Of a DNA stretch of 64,000 nt, positions 20,600 to 32,955 are shown one piece after another; the first letter of the stretch is position 1, and each line of letters starts with the position of its first letter. A model generated the notes under the pieces. It did not search any database, was not told the DNA's origin, and saw only the letters and a program-made list of their open reading frames with translations. Location: the NCBI GenBank assembly GCA_016081115.2, contig CM071926.1, forward strand, positions 13,529,971-13,593,970. Direction: 5' to 3'. This stretch comes from Rehmannia glutinosa. Its lineage: Eukaryota; Streptophyta; Magnoliopsida; Lamiales; Orobanchaceae. Position numbers and translations under genes: made by a program.

Positions 20600-23030
20600 T
20601 TTGTTAATCTTGTCCAAATTATCATCCATTAAACCCTGGCGTGGAGAGTGAGGTCTCTCGATCTCCCGTGTCTTAAGTTTCGAGTGAACGCTCAACTTAA
20701 GTTTCTCACCATTAAACCACTGGCGTGGAGAATCAAGTCTCTGAATCCCCAGTCTTAAGTTTCGAGTGAACATTCAACTTAAGTTTTTACAACCATTAAA
20801 CCCTGGTAAGGAAAGTAGTTGAGCTCGAATCACCCCGGTCTTAAGTTTGAATTGTGAATTCAACTTAAGTTACTACCATTAAACCCTAGCATGGAAAGGT
20901 GAAGTCTCCGAATCCCCCAGTCTTAAGTTTCGAAATGAACGTTCAACTTAAGTTTTTATGACCATTAAACCCTGGTAAGGAGAGCGGTTGAGCTCTGAAT
21001 CCCCCAGAGATCTTAAGTTTGAATTGTGCATTCAACTTAAGTTACTACCATTAAACCCTGGTAATGGAGAGTGGTTGAGCTCAATCCCCTATGTCTTAAG
21101 TTTAGGCGAGCGTTCAACTTAAGTTTTTACGACCATTAAACCCTGGTAAGGGGAGTGGTTGAGCTCGAATCCCCAGGTCTTAAGTTTGAATTGTGCATTC
21201 AACTTAAGTTATTACCATTAAACCTTGGAGTGGAGAGTCAAGTCTCTGAATCCCCACGTCTTAAGTTTCGAAATGAACGTTCAACTAAAGTTTTTTACGA
21301 CCATTAACCCTTGGTAAGGAGAGCGGTTGAGCTCGAATCCCCAAAGGTCTTAAGTTTGGTTGTGCATTCGGCTTAAGTTACTACCATTAAACCCTGGCGT
21401 GGAGAGGTGAAGCTCAATCCCCAGTCTTAAGTTTTGAAGCGGAGAACATTCAACTTAAGTTTTTACCACCATTAAACTCTAGTAAGGGAAGCGTTTAGGC
21501 TCAATCCCACCAGGTCTTAAGTTTCAAATTGTTCATTCAACTTAAGTTACTACCATTAAAACCTGGCACGGAGAGTTGAAGTCTCTGAATCCCCCGTCTT
21601 AAGTTTCAAGCCGAATGTTCAAATTAAGTTTTTATGACCATTAAACCTTGGTAAGGGAGAGTGGTTGAGCTGCGAATCACGCCCCGGGTCTTAAGTTTGG
21701 TTGTGCATTCAACTTAAGTTACTACCATTAAACCCCGGCGTGGAGAGTCAAGTCTCCGAATCCCCAGTCTTAAGTTTTGAGCCGAGCGTTCAACTTAAAT
21801 GTTTTACGACCATTAAACCCTGGCATGGAGAGTGAGGTCTCGAATCCCCAGTCTTAAGTTTCAAGTTGAACGCTCAACTTAAGTTTCTCACCTTTATACC
21901 ACTGGCGTGGAGAGGTGAAGCTCAATCCCAGTCTTAAGTTTCGAGTTGAACGTTCAACTTAAGTTTTTACCACCATTAAACCCCTGGTAAGGGAGAGCGG
22001 TTGAGCTCGAATCCCGCCAGTCTTAAGTTTTGTGCATTCAACTTAAGTTACTACCATTAAACCCTGGCGTGGAGAGTCAAGCTCTCGAATCCCCAGTCTT
22101 AAGTTTCGAGCTGAGCGTTCAAAAGTTTTTACCACCATTAAACCCTGATAAGGAGAGCGATTGAGTGTGAATTCCCTCGGTCTTAAGATTCTTCTGAATG
22201 CTCAACTTAAGTTTTTCACCATTAAACCCGGCATGAGAACTAAAGCTCAATCCCCTGTGTCTTAAGCATCAAGATGAACATTCAACTTAAGTTATTTACG
22301 ACCATTAAACCCTGTAAGGAAGAGCGGTTGAGCTCGAATCCCCGAGGTCTTAAGTTTTGAATTGTGCATTCAACTTAAGTTACTACCATTAAACCCTGGC
22401 GTGGAGAGTTGATGTCTCTGAATCCCCCAGTCTTAAGTTTCCGAGTGAACGTTCAACTTAAGTTTTTACGACCATTAAACCCTGGTAAGGGAGAGCGGTT
22501 GAGCTCTAAATCCCCTAGGTCTTAAGATTCGAATTGTGCATTCAACTTAAGTTACTACCATTAAACCCTGGCGTGCAGAGTCAAGCTCTGAATCCCCAGT
22601 CTTAAGTTTCAAGTGAACGTTCAACTTAAGTTTTTTTACGACCATTAAACCCTGGTAAGGAGAGCGGTTGAGCTCTAAATCCCATCAGTCTTAAGTTTGA
22701 ATTGTGCATTCAACTTAAGTTACTACCATTAAATCCTGGCATGGAGAGCTAAAGCTCAATCCCCCAGTCTTAAGTTTCGAGTTGAGCGCTCAAAACGTTT
22801 TTACCACCATTAAACCCTGATAAGGAGAAGCGATTGAGCTCAATCCCGTGTCTTAAGTTTGAGTGAACGCTCAAAAATTTTTTTACCACTATTAAACCCC
22901 GATAAGGAGAGCGGTTGATCTCACGAATCCCCCAGTGTCTTTAGTTTTTTCACCATTAAATCGTGGCGTGGAGAGTTGAAGCTCTGAATCCCCTAGGTCT
23001 TAAGCATCAAAATGAACGTTCAACTTGCGA
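20600..23030 (+). repeat. Tat 3' UTR tandem repeats, family 1
   Basis: About 28 units of ~83-88 bp. Two unit types tend to alternate, giving a ~170 bp higher-order period: type A with CCCTGGCGTGGAGAG and a GAACGTTCAACTTAAG block, and type B with CCCTGGTAAGGAGAG and GTGCATTCAACTTAAG. Each unit has a stem-loop built from CTTAAGTT and AACTTAAG. The array lies directly after the integrase end, in the 3' UTR. Confidence 0.92.
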
Positions 23031-23666
23031 TTTTTTTCAAAGAAAAATTCCCTGGAGTCTTTGAAGCTCCGAGTAAATCAGTCTGAGTTTTGAATAAGAG
23101 TATTCAACTTAGGTATTTTTGATGTTTAAAAAATTCCTGTGCGGAGAGTTGAAGCTCTAAGTAAGCCAGTCTAAGTTTTGAATAAGAGTATTCAACTTAG
23201 GTATTTTTGATGTTTAAAAATTCTGGTGTGGAGAGTGAAGCTCTAAGTAAGACAGTCCTAAGTTTTGAATAAGAGTATTCAACTTACATATTATTTATGT
23301 TTAAAAATTCTGGTGTGGAGAGTCAAGCTCTAATTAAGACAGTCCTAAGTTTTGAATAAGAGTATTCAACTTAGGTATTTTTTGATGTTTAATAAAAATT
23401 CTGGTGTGAATCCAGTCTAATGTTTTGAATAAGAGTATTCAACTTAGGTATTTTTGATGTTTAAAAAAATTCCTCGGATGAAGCCAGGTCCAAAGTTTTG
23501 AATAAGAGTATTCAACTTAGGTATTTTTTATGTTTAAAAAATTCCTGGTGTGGAGAGCTGAAGCTCTAAGTAAGCCATGTCCTAAGGTTTGAATAAGAGT
23601 ATTAAACTTATGTAGTTTTTGATGTTTAAAAAATTCTGGTGTGGAGAGTCGAAGCTCTAAGTAAGC
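23031..23666 (+). repeat. Tat 3' UTR tandem repeats, family 2
   Basis: About seven units of ~88-92 bp with GTGGAGAG, CTCTAAGTAAGCCAGG, CCTAAGTTTTGAATAAGAG and TATTCAACTTAGG. Related to family 1 in layout (GTGGAGAG, then CCAGG, then stem-loop) but clearly a separate subfamily. Further short arrays of family 2 lie at 26869-27178 and 31073-31526. Confidence 0.9.
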
Positions 23667-25682
23667 TAGTTTGGAACGAATGCATCATACATAAAAGATC
23701 ATGGCAAAAATATCAAGAAAAATAAAATTAAACAAGGGCAAGATAGCTGTAGAGAGCAAGAATAAAATCCATAATATAAACTTCCCAAATGCAAAATGGG
23801 ATAAGATGTAGCCCAAACCTAATTAAGCGGTTGTGCTACCATCTTTAAAACCCCGGCGTGGAGAGTCAAGTCTCTATGTCCCCCAAGTATAAAGTTTCGA
23901 ATTATGCATTCAACTTAAGCTTCCATCTTTAAAGCCCTGGCGTGGAGAGTCAAGCTCAATCCCCAGTCTTAAGTTTTGAATTTAAAATTAAACTTATGTT
24001 GCTACCATTTATAAAACCCTGAAAGGGAAAGGCTGAGCTACGATTCCCAGGTCTTAAGTATAGAATTTGAAGTTTTAGCTAAAATACTCACCAAAACCTA
24101 AGGAGTCGGTGAGCTCCCACCGTAGTCATCCGGAGATCCTAATGAGCATGTGGAGCTGAATCGAGTAAGCGCGATGGGTTCTCACTCCACCGAGAGAGAT
24201 TTGGAAATGTCCGACGATAGAGGGAGTGTAGTTGATCCGACCTCATGTTTGAGTAAGATACACCAAATTCCTTACTATTATCTTTAAAAGTTGGAGCACT
24301 AATAAAGAGGGCGGATCCGGGCGTGATGAGTCGCATGATCCTTAGTGAATTAAATAGCTGTGTTGATTAGATTTAAATCCATTTTATGGTATTATCTACC
24401 TCTAAGGTTTGACCTATCTTAGGTCCCAAGCCATGAATTTGAGATTTTGATTTCCATCATCAATTTCCAAAAACATAAAACACGTAAAGAAATGAACAAT
24501 CAAAAAGGAAATCGAGCCCCTTATGAGAGGGCGGATACGATCGTTCATAATAGATTAAGAAATTTGCAAGAACTACTTAATGGGAATAGTGGAGGTACGA
24601 AAATACTAGAAAACAAAACTTGAAAAGTTATTTAAAATAAGAAGAGGCAAAATATGAAACAAAGAGGCGTAATCTGACAACATCAATTGCTTTGAGCTTC
24701 CCTAATTCGAAAATCATTGCTATAGCATGATCCACCTTTATTTTTATTACACGAGGCAACTTTGGTATTGGCGGCATGATGCTCGGCCTCTAACTTTTTT
24801 ATGTCGGCCACAAGCTAATACATGTGTTTCCAATGCAATGTTAGAATTGTGGAGTTCTAGCTCGACGGGAGAGAGGCAAGACTGCTGGGTATCCGGCACG
24901 ATAGAGCCTAGGTACCATATTTATAGATAGGAAAAAGTCTTTCCGAAAAAAAGAAGAAGGCGTTCTATCCTTATGAAGAAATGAGGATCAAATGTTAGGG
25001 AGAAAGAAGATGGATAATCCGGAAATTGAAATAACAAGCCATTATTTGCATAAAGTGTGAGGAGGCATGGGATCAAGAAAAGGCGAAATTTGGAAGGTTC
25101 TTGCACTAAGAGAAAGGGTCCAAATACGGGCCTACTTTATATGAAATGTATGTTTTCCTGTGGACATACTCTAAGGGGATTAGAGCTCAACTCTAATTAC
25201 TTTTGGTCCTAGACTCAAAAGTTGAAAGTCGAACATAGAAGAACTAACAAATCGTAACAAAAGAAATTTCTTGAATTCTGAGGAAGCTACGAGCCCATCC
25301 GCCACTTGCTGGCTCAAATTCGAGGACCTTACTAGTAGCTCGAGCCCGACTTCCACGAGGAAATTAAAACCAGCCCTACCATGTCTCATAATCAAGTCAT
25401 ATGAAGGATCGTCTCATAAGAACACAAGGTTAGCATGCAAGCATATCTAGTGTAGCATCACATGGATAAAGGTAGTATTTTAGATCTACTCTATCACGCG
25501 AGATCTATCAATCTCGTCTAGATAGAATAGGGAGATCAAGTTGATCCGCCCCATTTTGGCCAGTCAAGCTACTCTTACGATTGCTTATGTAGATCTATAT
25601 CGAAGTGTCCTTTTATAAAAGGAGTTGAATCTTAGTAGTTAAGGAGGAAGATGAGAAAAAGATCAAGAGCGGGGAGATGGAA
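23667..25682 (+). other. Tat 3' UTR between repeats and LTR, copy 1
   Basis: Starts at GAACGAATGCATCATACAT and ends at a purine-rich GGGGAGATGGAA. Contains about three diverged family-1 units (23840-24060) and otherwise unique, ORF-poor sequence. The same sequence recurs at 27180-29247 and, with two internal deletions, at 31527-32955. Confidence 0.78.
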
Positions 25683-26672
25683 TGATAGGGAACCGAAGCG
25701 GGATGTGCCATTATGGGCACGTCATACGAAGCGATGACATAATTCAAAATGATAACCACCACGAAATTACCATCCGAAGGCTCGAAACCGATTATAGGCC
25801 TTCTCTAGTTGTGATTTGCCATCTTAGTCCATATAGAGTAGGGAAGTAGTTGATCCGCCCAACTTAGGTAAAGACAGGCCTAATGTAGTAGACCTGCCCA
25901 TGCGCGGATCTCTAAAAGAAGAGTGATGACTCGGGCAATCAAGCATGTCATATGAGGTCGGAGAGCTCTTCGATGGGTCTACACAATTAAGGAAACCTCA
26001 TTCGAAAAGACACGCACCCTTATTTAATGACCGAGTATGACTGAAAGTGACATAAAGTCAAAGAGTAACTATGGAAAGAGAGGTGAACGGCGGTAATTAT
26101 GGTGATGATATGACATAAAGGCGAATAGCAGTCAACCAAGGGAAGACATGACACGCCTTTAATGTGAAGTACAATGGATGATAAGACATAAAGGTGAATA
26201 AGCGTCTACTAAGAAAAACCGATACATGCATTAAATGTGAAGTACAACGGAGGATGAGACATAAAGGTGAATAGTCGGTCTACTAAGGAAGACATTTAAT
26301 GTGAAAGACAATCTCGGCGTGATCATTAAATAAGCCTGAATTGAGCGAGAATAGGCGGACTGCCAAGAAGTAACTTTGTGTCGGGAAGACTGTCGAAAAA
26401 ACAACGTGATGGGTAATGAGAAGTGACAACACCAACCAAAAGATGACATGTGGCGAGTTGTGGTGAAGATAAAATGCAAGAAAAAGTATAAAGGGGGTTC
26501 ACTTTCTGTCTCAACTATCTAATAACTCAACATACACTTATCCATCCAATATTCTTGTTCGACATTGGCATCAGTGCTAATACCGGAAAATCCTCCGGCC
26601 AGGACGTGTGCAGTGCGGCGGAGGAGCGGAAGTTGGGTCCTTGAAAGTCCAAAGCTCATCCAGGACAAATCA
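25683..26672 (+). repeat. Tat LTR 1
   Basis: Inferred ~990 bp LTR: starts TGATAGGGAACCG after a polypurine stretch (25671-25682) and ends AAATCA before the PBS. It has a TATA-like AAGTATAAAGGGGG at about 26486-26500 and three ~75 bp U3 subrepeats around GACATAAAGG (26112, 26181, 26259). The 3' end is firm; the 5' end is inferred from the polypurine tract and from the same arrangement in LTR 2 and LTR 3. Confidence 0.7.
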
Positions 26673-26674
26673 AG

Positions 26675-26868
26675 TGGCACCGTCTGTGGGAAAAATTGAG
26701 TTCAAGGCATGAGGGTGAATGAATCGAGTTTACGAGGAGAAGAAGTATTAATTTCCTCCAAAGGTCAAGTGGTGGAAGAGGTGCTACCAAGCATTGCACT
26801 ATCTCCACTCTAATCAATTGAATCGCAAAATAATCGGGGTGGAACATCATCGGTTCTCATTGGTTAGT
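26675..26868 (+). other. Tat PBS and short 5' UTR remnant, copy 2
   Basis: PBS TGGCACCGTCTGTGGGAA at 26675-26692, then ~175 bp of 5' UTR matching 17593 onward, which stops at GGTTAG and joins family-2 3' UTR repeats. The break has AAATTC-type microhomology to the sequence that follows GGTTAG in the other copies. Confidence 0.75.
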
Positions 26869-27178
26869 AAAAATTCCTAGTGCGGAGAGTCAAGCTCTAA
26901 GTAAACCAAGTCCTAAGTTTTGAATAAGAGTATTCAACTTACATATTTTTTTATGTTTAAAAATTCCTTGTGTGGAGAGCCAAAGTTTTAAGTAAGCCAG
27001 GTCCTAAGTTTTGAATAAGAGTGTTCAACTGGGGTATTTTTTTATGTTTAAAAATTCCTGGTGTGGAGAGCCGAGCTCTAAGTAGGCCAGGTCCTAAGCT
27101 TTTAATAAGAGTATTCAAACACATGTTTTTTGATGTTTAAAACATTCTGGACTTGAGAGTGAAGCTCTAAGCAAGCCG
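26869..27178 (+). repeat. family 2 tandem repeats between LTR 1 and LTR 2
   Basis: Three to four ~90 bp units with CCTAAGTTTTGAATAAGAG. They mark the 3' UTR of the second, coding-free internal region. Confidence 0.85.
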
Positions 27179-29247
27179 ATTCGAACGAATGCATCATACA
27201 TAAAAGATCATGGCAAAATTATCAAGAAAAATAAAGTTAAACAAAGGCAAGATAGATGTAGAGATCGCGAATAAAAGCAATAATATAAACTTCCCCAAAT
27301 AGTTCAAAATGGGATAAGATGTAGTCCAAACCTAATTAAGCGGTGTCTACCATCTTAAAAATCTGGCGTGGAGAGCTAAATTCCCTATTCCCCAGGTATA
27401 AAGTTTCGAATTTTGCATTCAACTTAAGTTTCCATCACTCTGGCGTGGATAGCTAAAGCTCTGAATCCCCCAGGACTTAAGTTTTGAATTTAAAAATTAA
27501 ACTTAAGTTGCTACCATTTATAAAACCCCGAAAAGGGAAAGCTAAGCTACGATTCCCCAGGTCTTAAGTATAGAATTTGAAGTTTCGACTTAAATACTCA
27601 CCAAAACCTAATGAGTCGGGCTGAGCTCCCACCTTAGGTCATCCGGAGTGAATTTATAATTCAACATTAGGTCTTGAAGATCTAATGAGCATGTGGAGTG
27701 AATCGAAATGCGTGATGGGTTCTCACTCCACCGAGAGAGATTTGAAAATGCTCGATAGAGGGGGGATGTAGTTGTTCCGACCTCATGTTTGAGTAAGACA
27801 CACCAAATTCCTTACTATCATCTTTACAAATTGGAGCACTAATATAGAGGCGATCCTAGGCGTGATGAGTCGCATGATCCTTGGTGAAATAAAAATGACC
27901 CGTGTTGATTAGATTTAAATCCATTTTATGGTTTGATCTACCTCTAAGGTTTGACCTATCTTAGGTCCCAAGCCACGAATTTGAGATTTCGACTTCCGTC
28001 ATCAATTTCCAAAAACATATCATACGAAAAGAAATGAACAATCAATAAAATCTGAGCCCTTTATGAGAGCGGATACGATGTTCATAATAGATTAAGCAAT
28101 TTGCAAGAACTACTTAATATGGGAGTAGTGGAGCTAAGAAATACTAGAAAATAAAACCTCGAAAAGTTATTTGAGATAAGCGAGAAGCAAAATATGACAC
28201 AAAGAGGCGAAATCGACAACATCAACAGACTTTGAGCTTCTCTTCTTCGAAAATCTTTGCTTTAGCATGATCCGCCTTCATTTTTTACACGAGGCAACTT
28301 TGATATTGGCGGCATGATGCTCACCTCTAACTTTTTTATGTCGGTCCCCGAAGCTAATACGGTGTGTTCCAATGCAATGTTAGAATTGTGGAGTTCTAGC
28401 TCGACGGGGAGAGGCAAGACATTCCGGGTATCTTGCACGATAGATCCCAGGTAACATATTTATAGATAAGAAGAAAGGTCTTTCCGAAAAAACAAGAAGA
28501 TGTTCTATCCTTATGAAGAAATGAGGATCAAATGCTAGGGAGAAAGAAGATGGATAAACACTGAAATTGAAATAACAAACCATTATTTGCATAAAGTGTG
28601 AGGAGGCATGGAATCAAGAAAGTCAAAATTTGGAAGGTAACTACATAAGAGAAAGGGGCCAAATACGGGCCTACTTTATATGAAATGTTTGTTTTCCCTG
28701 TAGACATACTCTAAGGGGATTAGAGCTCATCTCTAATTACTTTTGGTCCTAGACTCAAAAGTTGAAAGTCGAACTTAGGTGAACTAACAAACCGTAACAA
28801 AAGAAGTTTCTTAGTTAAGAAGCTACGGAGGCCCATCCGCCACTTGTGGATCAAACCGAGGAAGTGGTTGTGAACACTATTCGAGGACCTTACTAGTAGC
28901 TCGAGCCCAACTTCCACGAGGAAATTAAAACCAGCCCTACCATTTCTCATAATCAAGTCCAGATGAAATATCATCTCATAAGAACACAAGGTTAGCATGG
29001 AAGCATACCTAGTGTAGCAAAGCACATGGATAAAGGTAGTACTTTAGATCTACTCTATCACGCAGATATATCAATCTCGTCTAAATAGAATAGGAGGATC
29101 AAGTTGATCCGGCATTTTGGCAAGTCAAGCATACTCTTTACGATTGTTTATGTAGATCTATATCGGAAGTGCCCTTTTATAAAATGAGGTGAATCTTACT
29201 TGATTAAGAAGGAAGATTAGAGAAAGATCAACTACCGGGAGATGGAA
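27179..29247 (+). other. Tat 3' UTR, copy 2
   Basis: Near-complete repeat of 23667-25682 including the CGAACGAATGCATCATAC start, diverged family-1 units (27350-27570), and the purine-rich end. No ORF is conserved between the copies. Confidence 0.78.
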
Positions 29248-30208
29248 TGATAGGGAACCGATGGGGCGTGCCATTATGGGCACGTCATACAAAGTGATGA
29301 CATAATTCAAAATGATAACCGCCATGAAATTACATGGAGGAAGTCTCCGAACCAGATTATAGGCCTACTCTAGTGGACAAATTTTCAATCTTAGTCCACA
29401 TAGAGTAGGGAGTAGTTGATCCGCCCAACTTAGGTAAAGACAGGCCTATTGTAGTAGACCCGCCCATGGGCGGATCTCTAAAAGAAGAGTAAAAACTTCG
29501 AGGCAATAAAGCCTGTCATATGGGAGTCGGAGAGCTCTTGAAGGGTCCTACGCAATTAAGGAGACCTTTTTCGAGAAAGACCGCACCCTCATTTAATGAC
29601 CGATATGACTGGAAGTGACATAAATTCAAAGAGAAACTATGGAATAAGAGGTGAACGGTGGCAATTATGGGCGATGATATGACATAAAGGCTAATAGCAG
29701 TCTACCAAGGAAGACGACACGCATTAAATGTGAAGTACAACAGAGGATGAGACATAAAGGTGAATAGCCGGTCTACTAAGGAAGGCATTTAATGGAAAGA
29801 CAATCTCCGACGCAATCATTAAAGAAGCCTGATTTGAGGTTATAGAGGGAGTCGAGAATAGCGGACTGCCAAGAGGTAAGTATCTGCAGGCGGACTGCCA
29901 AGAAGTAACTTTGTCGGGAAGACTGTGCGAAAACAAGCTGTGATGGGTAGTGAGAAGTGACAACACCGAAACCAACCAGAAGATGACACGTGGCGAGCGG
30001 TGTGGTTGAAGATAAAATGCAAAAGTATAAAAGGGGGTTCATTTTCTCTCTCAACTATCTAATAATTCAAAGATACACTTATACATCCAATATTCTTGTT
30101 CGACTTTGGCATCGGAGTGCTAATGCCGAAAACCCTCGAGCCTTGGCTTTCTTTGTGCGACACGGGAACAGTTGGATCCTTGATAGTCCACTCATCCCGA
30201 ACAGATCA
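29248..30208 (+). repeat. Tat LTR 2
   Basis: Inferred ~961 bp LTR from TGATAGGGAACCGATGG to CAGATCA before the PBS at 30211. TATA box AGTATAAAAGGGGG at 30024-30037. Two U3 subrepeats (29680, 29751), one fewer than in LTR 1 and LTR 3. Confidence 0.72.
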
Positions 30209-30210
30209 AG

Positions 30211-31072
30211 TGGCGCCGTGCAGGGAACAATTGAGTTGAAGACGTGAGGATGAATGAATCGACTTTACGAGGAGAAGAAGCATTAATTTCCTCCAAAGGC
30301 TGAAGTGGTGCAAGAGGTGCTATCAAGCTTTGCGCTACTCTAGTGGTCCAATTGAATCGCAAAATAATAAGGGTCGTGGAAAATCACCGGTTCTCATTGG
30401 TTAGAAATTCTTCTCTATGCATATTAGGTGAGCTTTTGTTCATAAATTTGATGATAGAAAGGTAATGATCTTAATTTTCCCGTGAATAAGGTCTATACTT
30501 TGAAAAATCACTTACGTAATCGATTAAAGAATTCTTATTGCTCTTAGGTTTGACATTAGAAGCCTACGATTAAGATCAAAAATGGAATAATGTACATATA
30601 TAGTGCATGTTTTGTCTTTGGAATTACGCTGTGTCTCATCAAATTCGGAGAAGAGTCATTTGACAACATCAATTCCCTTAGGTCCATATAATATAAACCT
30701 TCAAATCTTCATCTTCACATCATAATATAGTTGTTATATTGTTAAATTCACATGCATGGTGAGGTCAAGTCGCAAAATCGATCTATCGGTGTTAAGTAAT
30801 GTATATGTTGTTAGTCACGCAATCCATCGTTGAGCGGTTAGTTAGGGGAATAGGGAAGCCTTTAGCAATCGAATAAGGTAATTATAAATGCATCACTAGG
30901 TTACGATTCGCATTATTAATGCTTTTCCTATTGTTTTTAAGTTTATGAGTAGAGCACATTAATCTGCTGACTGAGCTAGTATTAAAACGTTGAGCATAGC
31001 GGGAGTAGTATGAATCCTCTTCCTTATTCTAAAGGGAGTTTGGGTTGTAGGTTTGTAGGGATATGAGTCGAG
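30211..31072 (+). other. Tat PBS and 5' UTR, copy 3
   Basis: TGGCGCCG PBS followed by ~840 bp matching 17593-18445 almost throughout. It ends at ATATGAGTCGAG, where it joins family-2 repeats. All coding sequence is missing. Confidence 0.75.
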
Positions 31073-31526
31073 TCCTAAGTTTTGAATAAGATTATTCAAC
31101 TTAGGGTATTTTTGATGTTTAAAAGGTTCCTGGTGTGGAGAGTCAAGCCCTAAGTAAGCTAGGTCCTAAGTTTTGAATAAGAGTATTCAACGTAGGTATT
31201 TTTTATGTTTAAAAATTTCCTTGGTGTGGAGAGCTGAAGCTCTAAGTAAGCCAGGTCCTAAGTTTTGAATAAGAGTATTCAACTTACATATTTTTTGATG
31301 TTTAAAAAATTCCTAGTGTGGAGAGCTGAAGCTCTAAGTAAGCCAGGTCCTAAGTTTTGAATAAGAGTATTCAACTTAGGTATTTTTTATGTTTAAAATA
31401 TTCCTGGTGTGGAGAGTCGAAGCTCTAAGTAAGCCAGTCCTAAGCTTTGAATAATAGTATTCAAACACATGTTTTTGATGTTTAAAACATTCTTTGGTGT
31501 GGAGAGTCAAGCTCTAAGTAAGCGAT
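31073..31526 (+). repeat. family 2 tandem repeats between LTR 2 and LTR 3
   Basis: About five ~90 bp units, each with CCTAAGTTTTGAATAAGAG and TATTCAAC. Confidence 0.87.
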
Positions 31527-32955
31527 TGAACGAATGCATCATACATAAAAGATCATGGCAAAATTATCAAGAAAAATAAAGTTAAACAAAGGCAAGATAG
31601 TTGTAGAGAGAGCGAATAAAAGCCACAATATAAACTTCCCAAAGAAAGTGCAAAATGGGATAAGATGTAGTCCAAACCTAATTAAGCTTATGCTACCATC
31701 TTTAAAACCCCCGGCGTAGAGAGTCAAGTCTCTATGTCCCCAGTATAAAGTTTTGAATTGTGCATTCAACTTAAGCTTCCATCTTTAAAGCCCTGCGTGG
31801 AGAGTCAAGCTCGAATCCCCAGTCTTAAGTTTTGAATTTGAAATTAAACTTAAGTTGCTACCATTTATAAAACCTTGAAAGGGAAAGCTAAGCTACGATT
31901 CCCAGTCTTAAGTATAGAATTTGAAGTTTCAAACTTAAATACTCTCCAAAACCTAAGGAGTCGGGCCGAGCTCCCACCTTAGGTTATCTGGAGTGAATTT
32001 ACAACTCAACATTAGGTGCTACGAAGATGCTAATGAACATGTGGAGTGAATCGAGAAGTAGCGCGATGGATTCTCACTCCACCAGAGAGATTTGAAAATC
32101 TGCTCTAATAGAGTGGGTAGTGTAGTTGATCCCGACCTCATGTTTGAGTAAGACACACCAAATTCATTACTTTCATCAAAAACATAAAATACGAAAAGAA
32201 ATGAACAATCAAAAAGGAAATCTGAGCCCCTTATGAGAGGGCGACACAATCGCTCATAATAGATTAAGCAATTTACAAGAACTACTTAAACTGGGAGTCA
32301 TGGAGGTACGAAATACTAGAAAATAAAACTTAAAAAGTTATATCGATAAGCAGAGGCAAAATATGACACAGAGAGGCAGAAATCGACAACATCAATAGCT
32401 TTGAGCTTATCTAGAAAATAAAACTTGAAAAGTTATTTCACTCTAACTAACTTTTGATCCTAGACTCAAAAATTGAAAGTTGAACTTACGTGAACTAACA
32501 AACCGTAACAAAAAGAAATTTCTTAGTTAAGAAGCTACTGAGGCCCCTCCGCCACTTGTCGGCTCAAACTGCAAGTGGTCATGAACACTATTCGAGGACC
32601 TTACTAGTAGCTCATAACCCGACTTGCACGAGAAAATTAAAATCATCCCTACCATCTCTCATAATCAAGTCCAGGATGAAGGATCATCTCATAAGAACAC
32701 GTGGTTAGCATGCAAGCATACCTAGTGTAGCAAAGACATGGATAAAGGTAGTATTTTAGATCTACTCTATCACGCAGATTTGTCAATCTCATCTAAATAT
32801 AATAGGGGTCAAGTTGATCCGGCCCCATTTTATAAGTCAAGCCTACTCTTACGATTGCTTATGTAGATCTATATTGGAAGTGCCCTTTCATAAAAAGAGT
32901 GAATCTTAGCGATTAAGGAGGAAGATGAGAAAAGATCAACGGCCGGGAGATGGAA
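31527..32955 (+). other. Tat 3' UTR, copy 3, with deletions
   Basis: Repeats 23667-25682 but lacks two blocks: one near 32170 and one near 32410 (where a truncated repeat of the GAAAATAAAAC stretch marks the junction). Ends in GGCCGGGAGATGGAA before LTR 3. Confidence 0.75.

Larger units (their letters stand above)
17437..26672 (+). mobile_element. Tat-like gypsy deletion derivative, plus strand, with long 3' UTR
   Basis: Order on the plus strand: LTR end remnant, PBS, 5' UTR, RT/RNase H linker, RNase H, second RNase H, reduced integrase, ~3 kb of tandem repeats, ~2 kb unique 3' UTR, and an LTR ending at 26672. Gag, protease and most of RT are absent. A second RNase H and long repeat-filled 3' UTRs are known features of the Tat/Ogre group, which supports the assignment. 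Confidence 0.75.

Noticed and set aside
20600..23666. CRISPR-like direct repeats
   Set aside because: Units are contiguous and homologous along their whole length, without unique spacers, and lie in a retrotransposon 3' UTR. They are a tandem repeat array.
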